Below are positions 39,330 through 46,802 of a stretch of 64,000 nt of DNA, piece after piece. Every line of letters starts with the position of its first letter. The first letter of the stretch is position 1. Both the position numbers and the translations under genes were made by a program. The DNA is from Rhizobiaceae bacterium (GTDB lineage Bacteria; Pseudomonadota; Alphaproteobacteria; Rhizobiales; Rhizobiaceae): contig JAMLJA010000009.1 of NCBI GenBank assembly GCA_023953905.1, positions 62,001 through 126,000 of the forward strand, written 5' to 3'. The notes beneath the pieces are model-generated. The model did no database searches. It was given only the letters and a program-made list of their open reading frames with translations, and was not told the DNA's origin.

Positions 39330-39643
39330 CAGAACGTCCTCCGAACAAACCGCGCGCCCGGGTCCAAAGCGCCGCGACCAATGAACGCAACGCCTTCATT
39401 CGCCATGGCTTGTGAAAGCAGGTCTTCATCATCCTCGGCGGCACTCATCACCTGGGCCGCTATGGCCTGTGTGAGTGGCGCCCCATCAAGCAGACGTTGG
39501 CCGTCCTTGTAGACGCCGTGAACCTCAAGGATCGGATTGCCGTTCTCGAACTCGACCGTTGCATCAATCTCGCACTCGAAATCAGGCACGACATCAACAC
39601 CGAGCTTTTCGTCTGTGATGGTGTGGCAGAATGGGTAGAGCAT
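39329..39643 (-). CDS. Hypothetical phage protein
   Basis: A 104-residue acidic protein starting MLYPFCHTITDEKLGVDVVP. The N-terminal half is strand-rich; the C-terminal half is helical. No domain recognised. Confidence 0.64.
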   Translation of the reverse strand: MLYPFCHTITDEKLGVDVVPDFECEIDATVEFENGNPILEVHGVYKDGQRLLDGAPLTQAIAAQVMSAAEDDEDLLSQAMANEGVAFIGRGALDPGARFVRRTF

Positions 39644-39647
39644 CGGA

Positions 39648-39818
39648 TTAGCCCTTAATAGGATCGCTGCGACGTATTTTGACGATGGCCCAACCAGCCT
39701 CGATCAGATCTTGCCGCGTCGCCCGGTGCGCCTCAGAGTATGAGGCAGCTTCAGCTTCCCGGTGGAAGCCGAACGTGTGACCGTCCCGCTTTGCGATAAT
39801 GTCCAGAATATAGAGCAT
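39648..39818 (-). CDS. Small phage protein
   Basis: A 56-residue protein starting MLYILDIIAKRDGHTFGFHR. ATG 39818 has GAGGAAG upstream. No domain recognised. Confidence 0.6.
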   Translation of the reverse strand: MLYILDIIAKRDGHTFGFHREAEAASYSEAHRATRQDLIEAGWAIVKIRRSDPIKG

Positions 39819-39878
39819 TCTCACTTCCTCCATTTCCGGCAGATCAGCTTTCGCGTCTTGCGTGCCGGTGTGGTTGGG

Positions 39879-40652
39879 TCAGGTTGCTGGAATTGCTGAG
39901 AGGATGGCGTCACGCATCTCTTGGTATGCTGCCGACCGTGCTGCCGACCATGCTGCCGACTCTGCCGACCATGCTGCCGACCGTGCCGACCATGCTGCCG
40001 ACCGTGCTGCCGACCATGCTGCCGACCGTGCTGCCGACCGTGCTGCCGACCGTGCTGCCGACTCTGCCGACCATGCTGCCGACCGTGCTGCCGACCATGC
40101 CGACCATGCTGCCGACCGTGCTGCCGACCATGCTGCCGACTCTGCCGACCATGCTGCCGACCGTGCTGCCGACCATAATTCGTCGGAAACATCTTCACCG
40201 CGTCCGGCTCGCTCATGCAGATCAATGACACGCTGGGCAACGTCTTGAGCTGGTCCTGCCGTTCGGTAAGCAATACGTAGAATTGCTACGTGGACGCGGT
40301 GAAGTGCGGCTTGCCAGTTGTGATCATCAGGAAGCGCCGCCAGCACTTCGGCTAGCTGGACGTGCCACTTCGCGCTTTCGCCGTTCGGCAAGCCTTCGAA
40401 AATGGCGTCCTGCAACAGAGCAAGCCATTCAGGATAGCCGTAGTAATCCGCGACGATCCGGTGCTTGCCGTCAAGTTCATCAATATCGTCCGCGTCGAGA
40501 TCAGGCTTGATGTGATGGATCAAGCACCCAACCGAACATCCGCGAAACTTGTCCGCTTCAATCTCGCCATACGTGCCCTTGAGCAGCATATCGGCGGCGT
40601 AGTGAGCCTTGGCTTGCTCCAGCAGTTCTGCCTTTTGTTCCGCAGTCGCCAT
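39879..40652 (-). CDS. Phage protein with long SAA(W/R/E) repeat tail
   Basis: A 257-residue protein, first gene of the leftward operon. ATG 40652 has GGAG upstream. Residues 1-150 form a conserved globular part (FRGCSVGCLIHHIKPDLDAD and AIFEGLPNGESAKWHVQLAE). Residues about 158-245 are a tandem array of Ser-Ala-Ala-Trp/Arg or Ser-Ala-Glu units. Such alanine-rich tails occur in phage proteins of unknown function and may form one long helix. The C terminus returns to unique sequence. Confidence 0.8.
   Translation of the reverse strand: MATAEQKAELLEQAKAHYAADMLLKGTYGEIEADKFRGCSVGCLIHHIKPDLDADDIDELDGKHRIVADYYGYPEWLALLQDAIFEGLPNGESAKWHVQLAEVLAALPDDHNWQAALHRVHVAILRIAYRTAGPAQDVAQRVIDLHERAGRGEDVSDELWSAARSAAWSAESAAWSAARSAAWSAWSAARSAAWSAESAARSAARSAARSAAWSAARSAAWSARSAAWSAESAAWSAARSAAYQEMRDAILSAIPAT
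39928..40174. repeat. 12-bp tandem repeat tract inside a coding gene
   Basis: About 20 copies of a unit read on the plus strand as GTGCTGCCGACC or ATGCTGCCGACC. Several 9-bp units have lost one codon. All plus-strand frames also stay open here, which explains spurious frames. Length change by slippage is likely. Confidence 0.95.
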
Positions 40653-40764
40653 CTTTCTCTCCATCTCTCTCGAACCGGTGGGGATGGGCGGCGCTATTGG
40701 CCGCCCTGTCTGCCCGTCCTTCACATGGCCGCCTCCGGGGAGTGGGTGTGTGTTCGATGAGTGC

Positions 40765-40805
40765 AGAATACCGAATTATCAGTAGCAGTCAACCGAAAAA
40801 TCAGT
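40765..40805. promoter_or_regulatory. Leftward early promoter PL with two repressor operators
   Basis: On the minus strand, TTGACT (40792-40787) and TATTCT (40770-40765) are 16 bp apart and point into the leftward operon. Two dyads of the form ACYGA-N4-TCRGT lie at 40770-40783 (ACCGAATTATCAGT) and 40792-40805 (ACCGAAAAATCAGT). They match the cro-side operators. The second also sits just upstream of the rightward gene at 40818. Confidence 0.7.
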
Positions 40806-40817
40806 AATAAGGGAGGA

Positions 40818-41126
40818 ATGACAAAAAATGACAACGGCGAAGCGTCCGCCGCCTTCTATGACAAGCGCCGAAAATGGATCGACTACATCTGCGGATTAGA
40901 TCGCGTCAGCCACGCAACGTTTCGCGTAGGCTACTGGCTCGCCCGAAAGATGAACGGTGAGGATCAGTGTTGTTGGTGGTCGGTGGGGCAGGTGGCAAAA
41001 CAGGTCGGCGTCAGCACCAAGACTGTGACGGAGGCAACATCCGAGTTGGAAACGCTCGGGCTTCTGCTTGTGGTGCGCAAAAAAGGCAGGGGCAATACCT
41101 ACTTTATCCGGCTGCCATTCGATTGA
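40818..41126 (+). CDS. Helix-turn-helix phage protein
   Basis: A 102-residue DNA-binding protein with winged-helix character: WWSVGQVAKQVGVSTKTVTE and ELETLGLLLVVRKKGRGNTY. ATG 40818 follows GGGAGG closely. A GTG at 40761 in the same frame is less likely. It resembles the N-terminal domain of phage replication proteins. It is opposite in direction to its neighbours on both sides. Confidence 0.75.
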   Translation: MTKNDNGEASAAFYDKRRKWIDYICGLDRVSHATFRVGYWLARKMNGEDQCCWWSVGQVAKQVGVSTKTVTEATSELETLGLLLVVRKKGRGNTYFIRLPFD

Positions 41127-41167
41127 CCCACGTAGTGAGTACGTGACTACCCACGTAGTGAGTACGT
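41127..41167. repeat. Two 18-bp direct repeats, each a dyad
   Basis: CCCACGTAGTGAGTACGT occurs twice (41127-41144 and 41150-41167), 23 bp apart. Each contains the inverted repeat ACGTA-GTGAG-TACGT. It begins right after a stop codon. It looks like a two-site operator. Confidence 0.75.
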
Positions 41168-41275
41168 ACGAATTTATAAAGCTGAATTCCTAAAGGGGTT
41201 AGCTCTGTATGGTATAGGGCTCTGAAGAAGGAGACTATAGAACCAGGGGTCATCGAAAAAAATCGGCAGCACCCA

Positions 41276-41302
41276 ACGAAAAACCCCGGCGCGTGGCCGG
41301 GG
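41276..41302 (-). terminator. Terminator of the toxin-antitoxin operon
   Basis: On the minus strand, a 7-bp GC stem (CCCCGGC at 41284-41290 with GCCGGGG at 41296-41302) is followed by TTTTTCG. It ends just after the antitoxin stop. Confidence 0.88.
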
Positions 41303-41308
41303 CTGGTA

Positions 41309-41626
41309 TCAGGCGGGCTCACATTCATCAGGTCGCTTTTCAGCGGACTCCACTGAAACGGATAGGCCAAGTGCCTTCATCACCTTCAGGATCGTTCCGA
41401 GTTCAGGATTGCCGCCTGAACTGAGGGCTTTGTAAAGACTTTCGCGGCTTAGACCGGCGGCCTTGGCAATCGCGGTCATTCCACGCGCGCGAGCGATGTC
41501 GCCAAGCGCAGCGGCGACAAGCGCGGGGTCGCCTTCCTCGAAAGCGGCATTCATGTATGCGAAGACCATCTCCTCACTGTCGAGGTGTTCGGAGGCGTCC
41601 CAAGTTTTTGTCTTTAATGCGGGCAT
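41309..41626 (-). CDS. HigA-type antitoxin, HTH
   Basis: A 105-residue addiction-module antidote. The helix-turn-helix is GMTAIAKAAGLSRESLYKAL, and GNPELGTILKVMKALGLSVS is a family signature. ATG 41626 has AAGGAG 8 bp upstream. It normally neutralises the toxin encoded directly upstream and represses the operon. Confidence 0.85.
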   Translation of the reverse strand: MPALKTKTWDASEHLDSEEMVFAYMNAAFEEGDPALVAAALGDIARARGMTAIAKAAGLSRESLYKALSSGGNPELGTILKVMKALGLSVSVESAEKRPDECEPA

Positions 41627-41631
41627 GAACC

Positions 41632-41928
41632 TCACTCCTTCAGTGCCGCCGCCAGTTCGATGGCGTTGGCAATATCATCCTTCTGGCTACTCTTGTCGCC
41701 GCCGCAAAGAAGGATGACGATAGCGGCGCCGTGCTGCACGTAGTAGACCCGGTATCCGGGTCCATAGTGAATACGCATTTCGCTGACGCCCTGTCCAACC
41801 GGCCCCACATCTCCAGGATTTCCAAGCGAAAGCCTGCGGACGCGCATCAATATGCGGGCCTTGGCATTCGTGTCGCGAAGCGATTGGAACCAGTCTGAGT
41901 ACGCGTCGGTCTCTTGGACATCAAACAT
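41632..41928 (-). CDS. HigB/RelE-family toxin
   Basis: A 98-residue RelE/ParE-superfamily (Gp49-like) toxin. Motifs include ARILMRVRRLSLGNPGDVGP, GVSEMRIHYGPGYRVYYVQH and VILLCGGDKSSQKDDIANAI. Members cut mRNA at the ribosome. The toxin-first order is typical of HigBA. It lies beside the repressor, so it may stabilise the prophage. Confidence 0.85.
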   Translation of the reverse strand: MFDVQETDAYSDWFQSLRDTNAKARILMRVRRLSLGNPGDVGPVGQGVSEMRIHYGPGYRVYYVQHGAAIVILLCGGDKSSQKDDIANAIELAAALKE

Positions 41929-42027
41929 GTTTTGACGTATCCTACGGGCTACAAATTGACAAGATATGAATTGGTTCCGCCAATCACATCATATTGCAGC
42001 CGCCGTTACCCATTCCCCTCCGCCTGG

Positions 42028-42789
42028 CTATCCCCGCCATTGAAACCACGCCACTACGCGACCGTAGACGCGAACATCCTCGCGCCGCAGTTCGTAGTTG
42101 GCATATCGATCGTTGTCCGACATCACCATGATCTTGTCTGATCTGGGTATCATCTGCAGCCGCTTGATCGTCAGTCCGTCACCATAGTCACACGCATAGA
42201 TGTCCTCCGGCGTCGGGACTACGTGCGTCATATCGATGAAAACGTAAGACCCGGATGTCAGCGTCGGCTCCATGCTGTCACCGGTCACAGGTATCGAGTA
42301 GACCTGTGGCATATTCCGCCAGCCAGCCTTTACGACATCAGGGAAGCTCCAGAACCCGTTTACATGGTCGGAATAGATCTCGCCGCCATCGAACGTCTCA
42401 ACTCCCTCCCGGCTGCCCAACCCAAGACCGCCACGAATGGCGAGGTTTGCGATGTCCCCTTTCGGTGACGGAGGCGGGGTCTCGTCGGTTCTGTCATCCT
42501 GCGTAACTTCGTCTGGAGCGTCTGGGTCAAATGTCGAGACCAAGGTCTCGCGCCTCGGCGCGGGGTCATCCGTTTCGTTCAGCAGATATTCTTCAGACGT
42601 TCTGAGCGACGCCGCTATCTCTCGAAGCAGTCTCGGTCGGCTGCTGCTGCCCGCAAGAATGGATTGAACGCCCTGTTGAGACATGCCCGTTTGCCCTGCG
42701 AGCCATGTCTGTCCGCCCTTTTCAGGGTCATGACCCGCCGCGATCATTCGTTCGCGCAGGCGGTCCGTATTTAATTTGCTCTTAGCCAT
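42028..42789 (-). CDS. Phage repressor, HTH plus S24/LexA-type peptidase
   Basis: A 253-residue CI-like repressor. Residues about 20-65 form the HTH (LAGQTGMSQQGVQSILAGSS). The C-terminal S24 domain has the nucleophile in VTGDSMEPTLTSGSYVFID and the general-base Lys in DGLTIKRLQMI. Self-cleavage after DNA damage is expected, near AIRGGLGLG. It is divergent from cro across three operators. Confidence 0.92.
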   Translation of the reverse strand: MAKSKLNTDRLRERMIAAGHDPEKGGQTWLAGQTGMSQQGVQSILAGSSSRPRLLREIAASLRTSEEYLLNETDDPAPRRETLVSTFDPDAPDEVTQDDRTDETPPPSPKGDIANLAIRGGLGLGSREGVETFDGGEIYSDHVNGFWSFPDVVKAGWRNMPQVYSIPVTGDSMEPTLTSGSYVFIDMTHVVPTPEDIYACDYGDGLTIKRLQMIPRSDKIMVMSDNDRYANYELRREDVRVYGRVVAWFQWRG

Positions 42790-42807
42790 GCCGCCGAAGC
42801 TACAAAA

Positions 42808-42869
42808 ACCGGCGCATCGGTTCTTCTACAGAGTTTTCGGTTGACATCACTGAAAAATCAGTAATAACT
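42808..42869. promoter_or_regulatory. Three-site operator and promoter PR between repressor and cro
   Basis: Three dyads of the form ACYGA-N4-TCRGT lie at 42808-42821 (ACCGGCGCATCGGT, one mismatch), 42828-42841 and 42849-42862 (ACTGAAAAATCAGT). Their 20- and 21-bp spacing is about two helical turns. TTGACA at 42841-42846 with a -10-like TAATAA (42862-42867) forms a rightward promoter; the third operator lies inside it. The likely start site is almost at the cro ATG. Confidence 0.75.
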
Positions 42870-42875
42870 ACCGAT

Positions 42876-43103
42876 ATGAGCACAGATGCACTGAAAAGAG
42901 CGGTCGATATGGTCGGCGGGCAAAAGCCTCTCGCTGACGCCATCGGCACCACGCAATCGCAGGTCTGGTACTGGCTTACGCGCTCGAAGAAGGGTGTTCC
43001 TGGCGAGTACGCGCCGAAGATTGAGGCTGCTGTCTCAGGCAGGATCACGCGCCACGAGCTGCGTCCTGACGTGTTCGGACCCGCGCCGGAATCGGCTGCA
43101 TGA
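42876..43103 (+). CDS. Cro/YdaS-type HTH regulator
   Basis: A 75-residue DNA-binding protein (LADAIGTTQSQVWYWLTRSK, followed by VPGEYAPKIEAAVSGRITRH). It is the first gene of the rightward operon. No ribosome-binding site precedes ATG 42876, and the promoter lies so close that its message is probably nearly leaderless. Confidence 0.87.
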   Translation: MSTDALKRAVDMVGGQKPLADAIGTTQSQVWYWLTRSKKGVPGEYAPKIEAAVSGRITRHELRPDVFGPAPESAA

Positions 43104-43798
43104 GCAAGAACCCGAAATCCTTTCTTGGTCATTCGATGACGCGCGCCGACGTAAGGGCTCTGGCTTCGTTGCTTGCCAGAACGACGAACGCGGTCGGGTT
43201 GATCAAGCGCAAGATCAAGACCGAATCCGAAATGTGGGCCGTCGTGCAGGACATGTACGGCCACGCGCCATATCCGGGCGAAGATTTCATGGTGGCCGTT
43301 CGGAGAATTAACGACGCCATCGGGACGAAGCCGCTCGTTGAGCGTCAATCCGTCTGGAAAAAGGCCAAGGAAAAATCTGGCCGGTCTCCCGCTTCGAAGC
43401 GTCCCAAGAAAGCCAAGGCTAAGAAATCCGGAAAGGCAGGCTCGTACATAGCCATGCGGGATGAGTTCTACTTGTCTTGGGAATGGCGTCGTCTCCGCAT
43501 GGAGGTGCTCAAGGAATACGGTCGCCGTTGCATGTGCTGCGGTGCTGTCCCGAGCGACAAAGCGATGCATGGCGCGCGTGTTCGGATCGTTGTGGATCAC
43601 ATCAAGCCGCTCGCAAAATTCTGGGAACTGCGCCTCGACAGAACCAATCTGCAAGTCCTCTGCGACGAATGCAACAAGGGGAAGGGCGCCTGGGATCAGA
43701 CCGACCACAGAGAACCAATCGGTCGCGAAGAACTGGACGCCCTGACGGCTGAGTACATGGCGATCATGGGGCCTGCTGCAAACGCGAGGCCGGCATGA
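43100..43798 (+). CDS. HNH endonuclease domain protein
   Basis: A 232-residue protein. The N-terminal 100 residues are helical and basic. The HNH domain has CMCCGAVPSD, RIVVDHIKPLAKFW and NLQVLCDECNKGKGAWDQTD, giving two CxxC pairs and the catalytic histidine. It overlaps cro by 4 bp. It may be a homing or replication-associated nuclease. Confidence 0.83.
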   Translation: MSKNPKSFLGHSMTRADVRALASLLARTTNAVGLIKRKIKTESEMWAVVQDMYGHAPYPGEDFMVAVRRINDAIGTKPLVERQSVWKKAKEKSGRSPASKRPKKAKAKKSGKAGSYIAMRDEFYLSWEWRRLRMEVLKEYGRRCMCCGAVPSDKAMHGARVRIVVDHIKPLAKFWELRLDRTNLQVLCDECNKGKGAWDQTDHREPIGREELDALTAEYMAIMGPAANARPA

Positions 43799-43962
43799 GT
43801 TCCCTCGATTGGCGGAAAGCCAAAATCTCAACGAAGCGGCCCCTGTCGACTGCTGACGAAGCTGAGTATCGGAGCCGTGACGCTGCTGCTCGCTGGCTTG
43901 AGAAGAACGCTAAGAAAAAATCAAACGTTCGGCCTTCGAAGAAGAAGGGAGCAGAGCAATGA
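43795..43962 (+). CDS. Small basic phage protein
   Basis: A 55-residue protein starting MSSLDWRKAKISTKRPLS with a lysine-rich end. It overlaps both neighbours by 4 bp. Function unknown. Confidence 0.6.
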   Translation: MSSLDWRKAKISTKRPLSTADEAEYRSRDAAARWLEKNAKKKSNVRPSKKKGAEQ

Positions 43963-44882
43963 GTGCGGACGCCCGTGTCAAATCTCTGATCGACCGCGTT
44001 CTTCGCTTGAAGGAAGAACAAGACACGATCGCTGCCGACATTCGCGAGATATACGCGGAAGCCAAGAGCCAGGGCTACAACAAGACCGCTATGGGCGAGG
44101 TTGTCGCCTATCTCCGCAAGGTCGAAAAGAAGGGCAGGGCGGCTCTCGACGAGAAGCAGGCGGACTTCGATCTGTATCTCAACGCCTATGAGCGGGCATC
44201 TGGCACGCCGCTTGCTACGCATACGCATGAAGCGGAAATTCCGCCAACCGATTTCCTCGGCCCGCACTCCCAAGAGATTGACGACGGGCGACCTCAGCCA
44301 AGTTCCAATGCCAGTGGTGCAAAATGCGATGGCGCACAAACCATCGTTGGCCGAGCGGACGACAGGTCCGGTCTTTCGATCACTCAATTGGAGCAACAGG
44401 ACGCCAGCGCATCGCAGGATCGGAATGAGCCGATAAGCGACAGAGAGGCTACCGTCACCAATCCCAATACCCGTGACCCGCACCTCCTTGAGGCTGACGA
44501 CGGACAGCCAAGAACACAAAGCCCGGATGCTTGCGGCGTAAAGTGCGATGGGTCGCAGCCCATCGTCGGTCACGGTGGCGAAAAGCCGAAGCATGCTTCC
44601 GCACAATCCGAGCAATCCGTCACCCATTCCAACACGACGCTGGCTACCTCCCCCGATGCGTCGCGTAAGGCCGGGGAGGGCGCCCTCCTCCCGCTCTCCC
44701 CGGCTGTCAATCCTGACGATGATGTTCCTGATTTTCTGAAGCGAGACATCGCTCCGGCGCGCCAGACCGCAGCCGATTTCAGGCCGCATTGTCTCCGTCC
44801 CGATACGTGCGCTTCGAGCGGACTCCACCATTGCTACCAGTGCGAGAAAGCGTCGCAGGAAATGGGAGGCGCGGCAGCATGA
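43959..44882 (+). CDS. GapR/DUF2312-domain protein with long duplicated tail
   Basis: A 307-residue protein. Residues 1-70 match the GapR (DUF2312) coiled-coil family: LIDRVLRLKEEQDTIAADIR, EIYAEAKSQGYNKTAMGEVV. GapR tracks overtwisted DNA ahead of replication forks in alphaproteobacteria. The rest is polar and unstructured and contains a duplication: GAKCDGAQTIVGRADD and GVKCDGSQPIVGHGGE. It ends with a cysteine cluster (CASSGLHHCYQCEK). Confidence 0.75.
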   Translation: MSADARVKSLIDRVLRLKEEQDTIAADIREIYAEAKSQGYNKTAMGEVVAYLRKVEKKGRAALDEKQADFDLYLNAYERASGTPLATHTHEAEIPPTDFLGPHSQEIDDGRPQPSSNASGAKCDGAQTIVGRADDRSGLSITQLEQQDASASQDRNEPISDREATVTNPNTRDPHLLEADDGQPRTQSPDACGVKCDGSQPIVGHGGEKPKHASAQSEQSVTHSNTTLATSPDASRKAGEGALLPLSPAVNPDDDVPDFLKRDIAPARQTAADFRPHCLRPDTCASSGLHHCYQCEKASQEMGGAAA

Positions 44883-45052
44883 CCGAGACATCAGATCTCC
44901 ACATCCGCGTCTACACCAAGCGCGTTCCGAATCGAACGATGCTGACTGGTAATCCATTTCATGACCACACGGCATATCGCGACATCTCGCTTGCATATGT
45001 CGGGATACTGGCCGGCGCGGGATACGTGCCGAATGGCGAGGTGGTGAAATGA
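44879..45052 (+). CDS. Small phage protein
   Basis: A 57-residue protein starting MTETSDLHIRVYTKRVPNRT. It overlaps neighbours by 4 bp. No domain recognised. Confidence 0.6.
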   Translation: MTETSDLHIRVYTKRVPNRTMLTGNPFHDHTAYRDISLAYVGILAGAGYVPNGEVVK

Positions 45053-45369
45053 GCTATCTCGATTGGCATGCGGGGATGAAAGTTGTTTGCGTGGATAATG
45101 CACCGTTTCAAGGGTGCAGGTGGCCGAGCGAAGACGAGATACCTGTCGTCGGGAATCACTACACGATCAGTTCGGTCATGGTGGACGATGAAGGTCTTGT
45201 GATTGTTCACCTTGAAGAACTGAAGCGATCCAAATGGTCCGTCAGACGGTTCGGCCCTCTTGCCGGATATGCAGCGTGGCGCTTCCGTCCCGTCCAAACG
45301 CGCAAGACTGACATCAGCATTTTCACCGCCATGCTTGACCGTGTTCCTTCCCAGAAGGAGCGGGCATGA
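45049..45369 (+). CDS. Phage protein related to the left-arm SH3-like protein
   Basis: A 106-residue protein. GMKVVCVDNAPFQ and GNHYTISSVMVDDEGLVIVH parallel the start of the protein at 38148-38531. It looks like a small beta-barrel. Function unknown. Confidence 0.68.
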   Translation: MSYLDWHAGMKVVCVDNAPFQGCRWPSEDEIPVVGNHYTISSVMVDDEGLVIVHLEELKRSKWSVRRFGPLAGYAAWRFRPVQTRKTDISIFTAMLDRVPSQKERA

Positions 45370-45500
45370 AGCGCTTCCTCTCTTTCCTCGCCTCATTTCT
45401 TCGCCCGTCTATCGAGGATTCCCATGAGCACGTGAACGCGCTCGATCTCGCGCCGTCCAAGCCTGACTGGCTGGATAGCATCCGTAGATCGGGGTGGTAG
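45366..45500 (+). CDS. Small amphipathic phage protein
   Basis: A 44-residue protein starting MKRFLSFLASFLRPSIED. The first 16 residues could lie on or in a membrane. It overlaps the preceding gene by 4 bp. Confidence 0.5.
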   Translation: MKRFLSFLASFLRPSIEDSHEHVNALDLAPSKPDWLDSIRRSGW

Positions 45501-45503
45501 GCG

Positions 45504-45662
45504 ATGGTTGTGTTTGCGCTCCTGTTCGTCGCGAATGCGGTCTTTGCTGTAGTTGGCCAGCATGACGGTTGGGAATATCAGCCGCTCATTCAAGCCTTCG
45601 CTGCCGGCGTATGCTTCGTCTGTTTTATCGATTCCGTTATCGATTGGGCGGCACGCAAATGA
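45504..45662 (+). CDS. Small membrane protein
   Basis: A 52-residue protein with two hydrophobic segments (VVFALLFVANAVFAVVG and AFAAGVCFVCFIDSVI). Small membrane proteins at this place may affect lysis or exclusion; no specific role can be assigned. Confidence 0.55.
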   Translation: MVVFALLFVANAVFAVVGQHDGWEYQPLIQAFAAGVCFVCFIDSVIDWAARK

Positions 45663-46048
45663 CCGCTCCGGCCTATTGTCATTCATCGCAATCATTCTCC
45701 GGGGTGCTCCGGCACGCTCTTGGAGACTGCACGGTCTCCCGGAATAGCGCTGCGGTCCGTGCGGTTACGGAACGCTCCAAGCACCGCAGCGCGCCTATCA
45801 GTGGCGGGCCGGTCCCTTGCGGGGTTGCTCTCGACCGGCCCGCACGCCCCAGCGGCTTGGGACGTATCTGCAATTTGAGCGGTTCTCTCAACCGCTGGTC
45901 TTTTCGCACGTCCGAGGTCCTGCAAGACGCGACGCGCGATGCTTCCGATCTGCTCAAGTCCTTTTCGTTTGCGGTTCGTCATGTCGATGAACCTAAGCGA
46001 GGAACAAAAGCATGTCGTACCAAAATTCAGGGTATCTCAAACCTATGA
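45659..46048 (+). CDS. Doubtful frame across a structured segment
   Basis: A 129-residue frame starting with an ATGA overlap like its neighbours (MTAPAYCHSSQSFSGVLRHA). Its composition is low in hydrophobics and shows no domain, and both antisense frames are also open. It covers a stretch of strong stems. It may be a gene or simply an open frame over a structured RNA. Confidence 0.3.
   Translation: MTAPAYCHSSQSFSGVLRHALGDCTVSRNSAAVRAVTERSKHRSAPISGGPVPCGVALDRPARPSGLGRICNLSGSLNRWSFRTSEVLQDATRDASDLLKSFSFAVRHVDEPKRGTKACRTKIQGISNL
45690..45900 (+). ncRNA. Candidate structured RNA, five consecutive stems
   Basis: Strong stems follow one another: GGAGAC at 45722-45727 with 45734-45739 (6 bp); GCGCTGCGGT at 45747-45756 with 45783-45792 (10 bp); GCGGGCCGGTC at 45804-45814 with 45833-45843 (11 bp); CCCA at 45848-45851 with 45858-45861 (4 bp plus a G-T pair); AGCGGTT at 45878-45884 with 45890-45896 (7 bp). 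This density is not seen in neighbouring genes. Confidence 0.4.
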
Positions 46049-46407
46049 GTGTCGTTGACGCGAGTACTTACGCACGGGAAATGGTGCGGCTGGAAACCAG
46101 CCGGGTCGGCAATGCCGAACGGGCTTTGGAACGGCTCGAAGCCAAGTACGGCATCAGCCGCTGGCAGTTGGACCACCTCAGAAAGAACAAGGCCAAGACG
46201 TGCGAGGTCTCTCTCTACGCGCGGCTCCGGGCAGCATTTGCGGATCACTGCGGACGACACGCGGCACGTCTGCTCGCACAGGCAGAGGCCGCACAGGCAG
46301 TGGAGCACGACGAAGATGTGGCAGCTATTCAAGATCAAATTCGCGCTCTGGCTGCAAAGCTGGAAGCTCTCAAGGGCGCGAAGAAAGAAGCGAGGGCGGT
46401 GAAATGA
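46012..46407 (+). CDS. Phage coiled-coil protein
   Basis: A 131-residue protein starting MSYQNSGYLKPMSVVDASTY. The middle contains an HTH-like stretch (KYGISRWQLDHLRKNKAKTC). The last 45 residues form a coiled coil (IQDQIRALAAKLEALKGAKK). Function unknown. Confidence 0.68.
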   Translation: MSYQNSGYLKPMSVVDASTYAREMVRLETSRVGNAERALERLEAKYGISRWQLDHLRKNKAKTCEVSLYARLRAAFADHCGRHAARLLAQAEAAQAVEHDEDVAAIQDQIRALAAKLEALKGAKKEARAVK

Positions 46408-46802
46408 AGAAGGCCATTCTTGCGCTAGTAGCGATTCCTGCAATCGCGGGCTGCACAGACGCGGACGTTGCATCGCGCAACCTTTCAAAAGCAGCGGACA
46501 TGTTCGAGGTCAATCGCCGCGTCGTGTTCTACAACGGCATTACCGGCGGCTACATGCTTACCGTGGAAGGGCTATGCTCTCTCGGCAACAGAGACAGCGC
46601 CGGCCAGCTTAGCATCACATGCAAAACCGGGCCTGACGCCTTCAAAAAGCACTTCCTCGGACTGTCCGACAACGTCACGTACTTCGTGGAACAGTTGGAG
46701 CCGAACAAGGTCAGCACCTACCACTACCGCGTGGTGTTCAAGCCGCAGACCATCATTCCTGACATCGACTTTCGTGGCGATCTTCAGGAGCTGGCCCAAT
46801 GA
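46404..46802 (+). CDS. Phage beta-sandwich lipoprotein
   Basis: A 132-residue lipoprotein: MKKAILALVAIPAIAGC gives a signal and lipobox. RVVFYNGITGGYMLTVEGLC and VSTYHYRVVFKPQTIIPDID belong to a family of phage and prophage lipoproteins. Some prophage lipoproteins exclude superinfecting phages; that role is inferred only. Confidence 0.75.
   Translation: MKKAILALVAIPAIAGCTDADVASRNLSKAADMFEVNRRVVFYNGITGGYMLTVEGLCSLGNRDSAGQLSITCKTGPDAFKKHFLGLSDNVTYFVEQLEPNKVSTYHYRVVFKPQTIIPDIDFRGDLQELAQ

Noticed and set aside
39928..40174. Short regularly spaced repeats resembling a CRISPR array
   Set aside because: The units are 12 or 9 bp without spacers, are in frame within a gene, and encode an amino-acid repeat.
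39928..40174. Diversity-generating retroelement
   Set aside because: No reverse transcriptase and no template/variable repeat pair with adenine-specific changes in the window.
39862..40248. Long plus-strand open frames across the repeat tract
   Set aside because: They exist only because the repeat lacks stop codons in every frame; there are no ribosome-binding sites and the products are pure repeats.
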